From NCBI GenBank assembly GCA_014695325.1, contig JACJNZ010000039.1:1-64000 (forward strand): a DNA stretch of 64,000 bases, written 5' to 3'. Source of the DNA: Cyanobacteria bacterium FACHB-502 (GTDB lineage Bacteria; Cyanobacteriota; Cyanobacteriia; Elainellales; Elainellaceae). Shown here in pieces: positions 53,893-61,456 of this stretch. Under the pieces are notes generated by a model. The model made no database searches, was not told the origin of the DNA, and saw only the letters and a list, made by a program, of their open reading frames with translations. The translations under genes and the position numbers were made by a program. Position 1 is the stretch's first letter. Each line of letters starts with the position of its first letter.

Positions 53893-53907
53893 TGAGAATC
53901 ATTTTCA
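53893..53907. promoter_or_regulatory. Zur-like operator between znuC and znuA
   Basis: TGAGAATCATTTTCA is a 7-1-7 near-perfect dyad (TGAnAAT-n-ATTnTCA) of the form bound by cyanobacterial Zur, centred at 53900. It sits in the 90-base divergent gap, 17 bases from the znuC start and 60 bases from the znuA start, so one bound dimer could repress both directions. A ferric-uptake regulator could bind a similar sequence. Confidence 0.75.
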
Positions 53908-53966
53908 TTTTCACACCTGTCAACCAGAAGATCAACTGTCGTTTAAGGTAAACTGGAGGTTCAGAG

Positions 53967-55076
53967 ATGTCTGCTGATGCCCCACTGACTCAATCGCGAT
54001 CGAAGATTCCATGCAGGCAAAAGGCGCGAGCCGCTCGTGGGCTAATTGCGATGTGCTTCGCGGTCGGCTTTAGTGGATGCACTCCTGCGGCTCAGCAAGC
54101 TGAAACAAATCCTGCGGCTACCGCAAACTCTTCCTCGGCAGAGCGTCCTGCTGTGGTTGCCACAAGCAGCCTGCTCTGTGATCTGACTCGTCAAATTGCC
54201 CAAGAGACGATCGACCTTACCTGCCTGATGCGGCCCGATCAAGACCCACACGCCTACAAAGCCACACCTTCTGATCGACAGGCGATCGAAACTGCCGATC
54301 TGGTGCTGTACGGCGGCTACAGCTATGAGCCAGAGCTAATTCGCCTTGTGCAGGCAACGCAGACACCCGCCTCCAAAGTTGCCGTTTACGAAGCAGCCGT
54401 TCCCAATCCGCTGATGGCAGAGCCGCACGATCACGAAGAAGGTGAAGCACACGCCGAAGCAGATCATGACCACGAGCAAGGCGAAGTCCAAGCGCAAGCC
54501 GGAGAAGCCCAGGCTCCTGACCCCCACGTCTGGCACGATGCAACCAATGGCGTAAAGATTACTGAAGTTGTGCAAGACCAGCTCACTCAACTCATGCCCG
54601 ATCGCGCCAATGAGTTTGAGCAGAATACTGCTACGCTCACCGCAGAACTCTTGCAAATCAACGACTGGATCAAGGCTCAGGTCACAACAGTTCCCGATTC
54701 TGCTCGTCAGATTGTGACTCCTCACAATGGGTTTCAATACTTCGCAAAAGCGTATGGAATGACAATCAGGGGCGCGCTGGATGGCCTGAGTAGCGAGGAA
54801 AAACCTTCGCCTGCAAGATTGGCAGAGCTGGTCGATACAGTAAAGGAAAGCGGCGTGAAAACCATTTTCTCTGACACGACGACCAATCCTAATTTAATTC
54901 AGTCTGTCGCCCGCAGTGCCGAAGTGCAGGTTGCCGAACAGCCGCTTTTTATTGAGGGTTCTGGTGGTGAAGGAACTGCTGCGCCTACATACCAAGCCAT
55001 GCTGGTTGAAAATACCTGTACCGTCGTCAATGCGCTGGGGGGACAATGCGATAAATCCGCTTTACCCGATCGCTAA
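53967..55076 (+). CDS. znuA: Zinc ABC transporter substrate-binding protein, ZnuA-like
   Basis: 369 residues. A long N-terminus (about 25 residues) precedes a hydrophobic stretch ending GFSGC, a lipobox, so it is probably a lipoprotein. The cluster-A-I receptor shows VVATSSLLCDLTRQIAQETI, MRPDQDPHAYKATPSDRQAI (first metal His) and APDPHVWHDATNGVKITEVV (second His). Between them a His/Glu/Ala-rich loop (HDHEEGEAHAEADHDHEQGE) is the zinc-chelating flexible loop of ZnuA. The third His is in IVTPHNGFQYFAKAYG and the last ligand Asp in TIFSDTTTNPNL. Expression is probably zinc-repressed through the upstream operator. Confidence 0.94.
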   Translation: MSADAPLTQSRSKIPCRQKARAARGLIAMCFAVGFSGCTPAAQQAETNPAATANSSSAERPAVVATSSLLCDLTRQIAQETIDLTCLMRPDQDPHAYKATPSDRQAIETADLVLYGGYSYEPELIRLVQATQTPASKVAVYEAAVPNPLMAEPHDHEEGEAHAEADHDHEQGEVQAQAGEAQAPDPHVWHDATNGVKITEVVQDQLTQLMPDRANEFEQNTATLTAELLQINDWIKAQVTTVPDSARQIVTPHNGFQYFAKAYGMTIRGALDGLSSEEKPSPARLAELVDTVKESGVKTIFSDTTTNPNLIQSVARSAEVQVAEQPLFIEGSGGEGTAAPTYQAMLVENTCTVVNALGGQCDKSALPDR

Positions 55077-55099
55077 AGCCTTGCATTTGCTCTAGCCGG

Positions 55100-56350
55100 T
55101 CATCCGCGATTCAGGTCCTCCGCCGCTTCATTGCGCTCCAGAAGCGACAGAACCGACTTGGGCAACAGCTTGTCCTTAAACCAGATGAGCTGCGCGGGAG
55201 TATCGGTAAATTTTACGCCTGCTTTCTCTAGATTCAGCCGCTCGGAAATCGCCAGAATCAAATCATCCCGTCCTGATTGCCGCACTTGGTAAAACTTCTT
55301 CCGCAGATATTCCGGTCGCCAGTATCCGACAATTTCCAATAGGAACGATCGCCCGTCGGGGTGAACCAGGCGAAAGTCGGGGATCATGACGCTGCCGGGA
55401 ATCGGAATTAGATCAACTTCGCGTTCCAGCTTCCATTCAGTCTTGAGCGAATCCCAGCGATCGGCAAAGGAAAATTCCAGCATACTGTCGTAGGGTTTTC
55501 CGGCAGGGTAGTGGCTCACCAGCCCGCAGGTATCAGCAAGGGTAAACCGCCGCAGCTTTTCCTGTTTGGAGTAGGGGTCTTTTAGCAGCAGATCTGCCGC
55601 CAGATTCCATTTGGTGACGTGCAGCAGCGCAGGGATCAGCTTGGCAATGTCGAGCCCATAGCGGTTACTGGGTTTAAACAAGCTCGTGGGACCGTCGATC
55701 GCGATCGTAAACCCATGATCGGCATCGCCTTCGATATAAGTCATCAGCCCAAACAACTTTAGATAGCGAAACAGCAGCTTGTACTCGCCCGGATCATTGC
55801 GGTGCGCGTTGATCCGAATCTGGCTGGCTTTGTAAAACACGCCCTGCACCTGAGATAGGTTATAGCGATGCAGCAGGGCTTCGGGTTCGGGTGGCTCAAA
55901 CTGGGTCAAAATCCGATTTTCGTTCAGGTCGGCATACAAGCCCGATCGCACTTGATCAGTTAGCACTTCATAGCCCAATTCGAGGCTAAGCTGGGTGGCG
56001 ATCGTGGCTAGCGTCTGGTCAGCAGCCTGAGGCAAAGAAGCCGAGCGCGCTGAGAGGGCAAACACTTTTTGCCGCAATGCCTGGGGATCGAGCGGACTGA
56101 CAATTTCAAACGTGCTAAACGCCTCTGCCCGCAGCAAATGAGCCAAACCGCGCTTGATTCGATAATCAGTATTCTCGCCTTCGAGTTCCTGAAGCTGGCG
56201 ATCGAGTTCGCTCTGGGGCTTGCCCTTAGCTTCTCGAAAGACCGTAATTAAATCCGTCGCCATTGCCAGATGCTTTTTGTCGATCGGCAATCGCTTGGGC
56301 TGGAGTTCTTCGCCGCTGTGACGGTGGAGCAGGAGATCGGAAGGGAGCAT
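55100..56350 (-). CDS. DUF790 / Bax1-type nuclease
   Basis: 416 residues. The start MLPSDLLLHRHSGEELQPKR is family-typical, and the C-terminal part contains SVMIPDFRLVHPDGRSFLLE then IVGYWRPEYLRKK, a PD-(D/E)xK-like nuclease core (D, ExxGYW). DUF790 includes archaeal Bax1, a structure-specific nuclease that works with the XPB helicase; bacterial members often neighbour an XPB-like helicase. None is seen in this window. It lies 162 bases downstream of mutL on the same strand, and its stop faces the znuA stop, 23 bases apart. Nuclease activity is inferred from the family. Confidence 0.82.
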   Translation of the reverse strand: MLPSDLLLHRHSGEELQPKRLPIDKKHLAMATDLITVFREAKGKPQSELDRQLQELEGENTDYRIKRGLAHLLRAEAFSTFEIVSPLDPQALRQKVFALSARSASLPQAADQTLATIATQLSLELGYEVLTDQVRSGLYADLNENRILTQFEPPEPEALLHRYNLSQVQGVFYKASQIRINAHRNDPGEYKLLFRYLKLFGLMTYIEGDADHGFTIAIDGPTSLFKPSNRYGLDIAKLIPALLHVTKWNLAADLLLKDPYSKQEKLRRFTLADTCGLVSHYPAGKPYDSMLEFSFADRWDSLKTEWKLEREVDLIPIPGSVMIPDFRLVHPDGRSFLLEIVGYWRPEYLRKKFYQVRQSGRDDLILAISERLNLEKAGVKFTDTPAQLIWFKDKLLPKSVLSLLERNEAAEDLNRG

Positions 56351-56512
56351 GATTGGGGTTTAATCGAATAATTTCTGAGTCCGATTCTGAGCCATAGCAG
56401 TTCAGCCGCATTGCTAACTGGATGAATAACCATGCAGTACAAACGATCGGTTTTATTACCGTATCATATTCAGATTTTGAGGTTAGGTTGCACAGAGCCT
56501 TCTCAAGCAACC

Positions 56513-58207
56513 TCAAATCCCATGACTCTTGCCAACTACCCAGTGACGGCGGAAAAAGCGAGACAGGCTGGATTCCTCAAGCGGCAGGAAAATCGGGCGA
56601 CCGTGGGGACAGGTGCGCGGCTGGCGGGTTTGCTGCCACTGGTCAATCAGCTGCTGCATTTCGGGTTCGCTCAGGGGTGTGCCGTTGCGAAGGGCGGCTC
56701 GACAGGCAGTTGCCACCAGTGCCGCTTCCAAATTGCCGCCCAAACTCAGTTCGACGATCGCCTCCGCACAGTCCGATCGCGCTGCCAAAATTTCGGGAAC
56801 GGTTCGCACTGCCCAAAGTCGATCGCCAAAGGGTTCAGTCTCAATGCCAATGCGCTGAAGCTGCTCAAGCTGTGCGGGCGAAAGTCCTTCGAGCACCAGG
56901 GGCGGATCGAGCGTTACCATCTGCCAGTGGTTGCACAACTGCTCATAGAGAATTCGCTCGTGGGCGATGTGTTGCTCCACCAGCCAAACCCCAGTCGGAT
57001 GTTCCACCAGGACATACATTTTGTGAATTTGGGCGATCGCCTTTAAGGGAATCAGGGGAAGTTCGGGTTCGTGGGAGCCAGGAGCCGGTTCGGGTTGGAG
57101 ATTCCCATAGGAACCGCCTACTTCTGCTGCTTTGATGATTTGTCCCAGTGCCGCCGAGTAGGCTGTATCGGGGAGGGTCGCTTCACTCAGGCGCAGTGCC
57201 CGCTCGATCGCCTGCATAATTTGTTTTTGCCAGCGATCGAGATGATGCAAATAAATTTCTGCTTTGGCGGGGTGGCGATTCCAGTCGATCTGCTCTGGGG
57301 TTAGCCGCAGATGCACAAAGCACACCGGAAACCGATCGCGGGGCAATGTCCGCCGAAAGCTGGCAAGAACACTCTGCTCCAGTTCTGGGACGCGCACCGT
57401 CCGCCCATTCACCGCAACTTTGATCCAGTCGGGGCGATGACGATGACAGCGATCGGGCAAGCCCACAAGCAAATAGAGCGAACCGTTTAGAAAAGCATCT
57501 TCCGATCCATACTTTTCGGGCAGATGCAGCTTGAGATCCTGCAAATCACCTAACTGCACATCGCGCAAAAACTGCGGCAATATCTGACGAGTCGAAGCTC
57601 CGCCGCTAATGGCAAACCAGGGGCGATCGTTTTGTTCAACATGCCAGGTGACATGGGGATGACACAGGGCAAGCTGCTGGATGGTGAGCTGAATCAGTCG
57701 CAGCTGCTGAGCCAGAGACGGCAATCCCTGACGGCGTGGGAGCCATCTGCCGAATAAATTACTAACGGTGACGATCGTACCGGGCGCAAGGGCGATCGCT
57801 TCTGCCTGGAGTGGTTCTCCCTGCGGACTGTAGCTGATTCGCCATCCAGCATCTTCTTCAGGAGAACGGCTGCAAATTTCCAGGTCGGCAAGCTGAGCCA
57901 GACTGTGCAACGCCTCGCCCCGAAACCCCAAACTGCTGATTTGCCACAGGTCAAGGCTAGTCTGAATTTTGCTGGTGCTATGGGGCTGAGCTGCCTGCTC
58001 CAGATCCGCCAGAGACATTCCGCCCCCGTTATCTGCCACCCGCACCCGCCAGCGCTCCGCCCAGATAGAGATGGTGATTCGGGTTGCGCCTGCATCCAAT
58101 GCATTTTCTGCCAGTTCGCGCACCACTGCCGCCAGCGAGTCGATTACTTCACCCGCCGCAATCAGATGCACAACGTCATCGGGAAGCAGTTGAATCTTGG
58201 AAGTCAT
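56513..58207 (-). CDS. mutL: DNA mismatch repair protein MutL
   Basis: 564 residues. The GHKL ATPase N-terminus has IAAGEVIDSLAAVVRELAEN (motif I), DNGGGM (motif II) and SLGFRGEALHSLAQLAD (motif III). The C-terminal dimerisation/nuclease domain has VEQHIAHERILYE, close to the DQHAxxERxxYE endonuclease motif with Asp changed to Glu, and CPHGRPIFLPL, the matching CPHGRP zinc/metal motif. So it is probably a nicking MutL of the non-enteric kind, acting with MutS in mismatch repair. The linker is short, as in other cyanobacteria. It heads a tandem pair with the DUF790 gene. Confidence 0.95.
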   Translation of the reverse strand: MTSKIQLLPDDVVHLIAAGEVIDSLAAVVRELAENALDAGATRITISIWAERWRVRVADNGGGMSLADLEQAAQPHSTSKIQTSLDLWQISSLGFRGEALHSLAQLADLEICSRSPEEDAGWRISYSPQGEPLQAEAIALAPGTIVTVSNLFGRWLPRRQGLPSLAQQLRLIQLTIQQLALCHPHVTWHVEQNDRPWFAISGGASTRQILPQFLRDVQLGDLQDLKLHLPEKYGSEDAFLNGSLYLLVGLPDRCHRHRPDWIKVAVNGRTVRVPELEQSVLASFRRTLPRDRFPVCFVHLRLTPEQIDWNRHPAKAEIYLHHLDRWQKQIMQAIERALRLSEATLPDTAYSAALGQIIKAAEVGGSYGNLQPEPAPGSHEPELPLIPLKAIAQIHKMYVLVEHPTGVWLVEQHIAHERILYEQLCNHWQMVTLDPPLVLEGLSPAQLEQLQRIGIETEPFGDRLWAVRTVPEILAARSDCAEAIVELSLGGNLEAALVATACRAALRNGTPLSEPEMQQLIDQWQQTRQPRTCPHGRPIFLPLEESSLSRFFRRHWVVGKSHGI

Positions 58208-58251
58208 GCCCCCCAGTGTAGGACATTGACAGGGGCAGTGTGGGGCAACTC

Positions 58252-59523
58252 CTACCCTCTTCCTGGTCTTATGGCCGGATTCGGGAAAAGACTCTGAAGC
58301 GAGCCATCTCGATCGCCCAACGTTTCATAAAAGAAGAAAGAGACTCCGGCAAACCGTCGATCGCGGGTGACGCGCACCTGATCGATAATGCTCTGGGTCT
58401 GGACGGGGCGAATTCTTAAGCCTGTGAGAATGCCGATGCCGACTGGAATTCGCTCACGGACGCGGCGGAGTTCGGGGCGATCGAGTTCGCTCAGGAAGCG
58501 ATTGAGGTCGGTGCGGTAGACCTGCACGATCAGTTCATCGATGAAGCCGAGTCGCTGCCAGCTATACCAGTCTTGCAAATAGTTCTGATAGGCGAAGTCT
58601 CTGGGATTGGGCGACAGAGACACCAGACAGTCGGGCTTGCGGGTTTTGACGGCCGAATAGATTTTGACCATCAGATCAGAAACTTTGCCTGCCCGCCAGC
58701 GCATCCACTCAGTGTCGCGGGGGTTGGTGGGCGGCATTTTGCCTGTTTCCTGCTGATAAAGCTGCTTGGTGTAGTTGTCGTAGCCCAGCTCGGTGGGTGT
58801 GCCAAAGTGATCGTCAAACTGAATGCCGTCGATGTCGTATTTCTCAACCACTTCTGTGACCAGATCCACTAGCAGCTTTTGCACTTCAGGATGGGCGGGA
58901 TTCAGCCAGACTGATTGATCTTCGCCGTGCATATTGAAAGTTTGGCTGCCGTCTCGCCGGCTCAAGACCCACTGCGGATGACGCTCTACCAGCTCAGAAT
59001 CTGCCGGAGCCATCAAGCCAAACTCAAACCAGGGAATCACCGACAAGCCACGATTATGCCCAAGCTCGATCGCCTCTGCCAGCATATCCCGATCTTTGAA
59101 TGCCGGATCGGGGTCAACTTTGATGCTCGTTGCGGCTTCTACGACTTTGCTGGGGTAAAGCGTGTGCCCACTCTGCCAGACAGTCGGATAAACGGTGTTG
59201 AAGTTGAGCCGTTCGAGTCGCTGCATTGCCCGCCGCAGGTTGTCTCGCGAAAACAGCACATCGCTATCTACATTGGTAAGCCAGACGCCCCGGATTTCGG
59301 TGGGGGGAGAATTGGTGATTCGGGCAGCCTGAACCGACTGAGCCGCCGCCGCGATCGGAAACTTGAGAATCAGGGCGATCGAAAAGCCGATTCCCAGAAA
59401 TGTCACCCATCGCAAACGATGTAGCCTGCTTGCTAGCTGAAACGGGCGGTTTAGAAACTGACCCTGTTGAAACTGCCGCTTCAGCCAATAAGCGACTTCT
59501 GCGAGACTGACTTGATTTCCCAT
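58252..59523 (-). CDS. GHL10-type family 10 glycosylhydrolase-like protein
   Basis: 423 residues from ATG 59523; a GTG nine bases upstream is an alternative. A cytoplasmic start, one anchor (VTFLGIGFSIALILKFPIAA, about residues 40-60) and then an extracytoplasmic barrel: TEIRGVWLTNVDSDVLFSRD, NFNTVYPTVWQSGHTLYPSK, SVIPWFEFGLMAPADSELVE and YDIDGIQFDDHFGTPTELGY. The latter includes DGIQFDD, the conserved acidic motif of the DUF187/GHL10 family. The family is thought to act on envelope polysaccharide or peptidoglycan-associated glycans, and activity is mostly unproven. The mutL start lies 45 bases after its stop on the same strand. Confidence 0.88.
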   Translation of the reverse strand: MGNQVSLAEVAYWLKRQFQQGQFLNRPFQLASRLHRLRWVTFLGIGFSIALILKFPIAAAAQSVQAARITNSPPTEIRGVWLTNVDSDVLFSRDNLRRAMQRLERLNFNTVYPTVWQSGHTLYPSKVVEAATSIKVDPDPAFKDRDMLAEAIELGHNRGLSVIPWFEFGLMAPADSELVERHPQWVLSRRDGSQTFNMHGEDQSVWLNPAHPEVQKLLVDLVTEVVEKYDIDGIQFDDHFGTPTELGYDNYTKQLYQQETGKMPPTNPRDTEWMRWRAGKVSDLMVKIYSAVKTRKPDCLVSLSPNPRDFAYQNYLQDWYSWQRLGFIDELIVQVYRTDLNRFLSELDRPELRRVRERIPVGIGILTGLRIRPVQTQSIIDQVRVTRDRRFAGVSFFFYETLGDRDGSLQSLFPNPAIRPGRG

Positions 59524-59692
59524 ATCACCCACTCACCCACCTTAAAAAAGCAATCAAAGAAAAGCAACCGCCTCAAGAGGATAGGACATGAGGGGAGGCA
59601 CTCGTCAACAGGGGAGCGATCGAACCGAGGTGCCTGAGATTACATGGTGGTTTTATCTAGAGGTTTATTTGGGAGTTTATTTGGGGGTTTCT

Positions 59693-60130
59693 CTAGCGAC
59701 TGCAAACCCACTTCCAGAGCGGGTGACTCTTCCCCTTGCGCCGGATTCGCAGCACTTGTTTTTCGAGCCGTTTGCGCTCAGCAATGGGCAACTTCCAAAG
59801 CACATTGCGGCTTTGCCAGACTAATGTTGAAACCGTCATTCCAAGACAAATCACCAGCCCAAAGGTGGCAAGTCGATTGTAAGCCAGCCCATACCGAACC
59901 GCAGTCCAGGTGAAATAATCCCGCCACAGCGCAAACTCCGATCGCAGACTCCAGAGACACAGAGGGGCGATCGTCAGCCAAAGTAGCCCAACGAGCAGCC
60001 ATCTTGCGTAAACGGTGAGCCGATGAAGCCGCTGAACCTGCTGCTCAAACTGCGGATCATGCTTATTGAAGTCTTTCGGTTCTGACCCGGAATCGCCGGA
60101 TGTTGGCATCAAGTCTTCGTTTCTCGCCAT
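59693..60130 (-). CDS. Two-span hypothetical membrane protein
   Basis: 145 residues. A polar N-terminus (35 residues), then YARWLLVGLLWLTIAPLCLW, a loop containing FTWTAVRYGLAYN, a second span LATFGLVICLGMTVSTLVW and a basic C-terminus (ERKRLEKQVLRIRRKGKSH). It resembles small conserved cyanobacterial membrane proteins that lack a name; no function. ATG 60130 is the start. Codon use and HIP1 content are normal. Confidence 0.7.
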   Translation of the reverse strand: MARNEDLMPTSGDSGSEPKDFNKHDPQFEQQVQRLHRLTVYARWLLVGLLWLTIAPLCLWSLRSEFALWRDYFTWTAVRYGLAYNRLATFGLVICLGMTVSTLVWQSRNVLWKLPIAERKRLEKQVLRIRRKGKSHPLWKWVCSR

Positions 60131-60697
60131 ACTAATTTGCGTGCTTTAATTCCGGGTTTTCGACGGTTGTTTCGCTGTTTCCCGAAGGAGTAATTTAAGG
60201 AGTAATCACTGTTTCTATTTCAGCCCAGGGCTGATAAGACTGCGGGTACTAGCAAGAAAAATTCATTTGAGTTTCCTGAATCACAACCCAGAATCTTTTC
60301 AAACCCAGAATCCTTTCAAAACCCAGAATTCGCTCCATACTGCACAAATGAAATCAATTTGATACATTTGTACTAAAATTATTTTCATATCGTTGAACAT
60401 CCTGCCTCGTACTTCTTAGAACTGGTTTGAAAAGGAGTAGATGCCCTGCATTGCCCCTAAATTTTCCAATGCTGGGGGCCTTTAAAGCCAGAAAAAAGCT
60501 CAGTTCCCTCCAGTATTGACCCACCAGGAACGGTTCGAGTTAATTTCACAGAAAACCTGGCTCCTACTAAGGGGTCAAAGTTTCCCAAGTTAGGGATTCA
60601 GGGGGCAATGTAGAACCTTTTCACACGACTCAAACAGCCTCTTACCAGCAGGTTCGTTTTGTAATTCAAGCTCATTTTGTAATTTGGGAAACTCCCT
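60131..60697. other. Non-coding spacer containing the best repeat element
   Basis: 567 bases without a credible gene, AT-rich at 60290-60420. It contains near-tandem AACCCAGAATC words (60285-60330) and the paired dispersed-repeat element at 60446-60616. It lies between two divergent membrane-protein genes. Confidence 0.65.
60446..60616. repeat. MITE-like element with terminal inverted repeats
   Basis: Left end 60446-60487: CTGCATTGCCCCTAAATTTT...CTTTAAAG. Right end 60574-60616: TCAAAGTTTCCCAAGTTAGG then GATTCAGGGGGCAATGTAGA. The outermost bases CTGCATTGCCCC and the reverse complement of GGGGGCAATGTAG agree at all but two positions. The interior (about 85 bases) includes AAAACCTGGCTCC, related to AGCCAGGCTTTTC beside the copy at 3892. 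No open frame inside. Confidence 0.65.
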
Positions 60698-61342
60698 ATG
60701 AGCGTTGACCAAACCTCGCAGCTCATTCAACTTATGCTGAACTCCGTGCTGATGATGGCACTTTGCGGCAGCCTTGCGATCGGTCTCATAATTCGGCAAA
60801 GGGCGATCGTCTCTCAACTGCGGCTACTCAAGCCTCTGTACGAAGATGCAGCTACTGGGCTGCGGCTATTTCCCCCAGAGCGGTTTTTGCAGCTCAAAGC
60901 CCAGCTTCGCCTGCTGCGCCGTCACTATCGGCTAATTCGCTTTGCCTGCTGGAGCGCAAATAGTGCGCTGGTGCTGTGTGCAGGCAGTACGCTCTTGCTG
61001 GCTCTCCGCACCCTGGTTTTGCTAAATCGGCTAATTCCCCTTTCGCTGCTGCTGTTTACGTCCGGTGCTGCCCTGCTGTTGCTCGGTATTGTTCTGGGAT
61101 GGTTAAGCCTGATGGAGCTGAATTTTTTGGAAGACAAACGAGAGCCTGAACCCAAACCCGAATTTAAACCGGGACGCAGCCGCTCACTTCTGCAAGAACG
61201 AGAAACTAGCTCTGCTCGACTTGTGCTTCGCGCAACTCCAAAGGAACCGCTGCCTGCTTCTCTGCCAATGTCAAATATCAGCACTGCCCAACCCGCATCG
61301 CGCTCGCGGCCTCGCCATCAGCTAAAGCCACCTAAAGCATGA
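60698..61342 (+). CDS. Hypothetical membrane protein, possibly DUF2721-like
   Basis: 214 residues. Three hydrophobic regions (LMMALCGSLAIGLI, SALVLCAGSTLLLALRTLVL and LSLLLFTSGAALLLLGIVLG) surround an Arg-rich helix (LKAQLRLLRRHYRLIRFACW). The layout and RRRxRLI-type stretch are reminiscent of DUF2721 proteins, but the match is weak. The C-terminal 70 residues are polar, Pro/Ser/Arg-rich and disordered. ATG 60698. Its stop is 114 bases upstream of the PstS-like fusion gene on the same strand. Confidence 0.65.
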   Translation: MSVDQTSQLIQLMLNSVLMMALCGSLAIGLIIRQRAIVSQLRLLKPLYEDAATGLRLFPPERFLQLKAQLRLLRRHYRLIRFACWSANSALVLCAGSTLLLALRTLVLLNRLIPLSLLLFTSGAALLLLGIVLGWLSLMELNFLEDKREPEPKPEFKPGRSRSLLQERETSSARLVLRATPKEPLPASLPMSNISTAQPASRSRPRHQLKPPKA

Positions 61343-61456
61343 GCATTTTTTTGCAGCGCGTTAACCGATCGCAATCCTTGACAAGGGGCTATATAATCAG
61401 CACATCTTTTGCAAAAGTTAACGTAATCATCGGGTTGGCTCACCTTATCTTTATCC

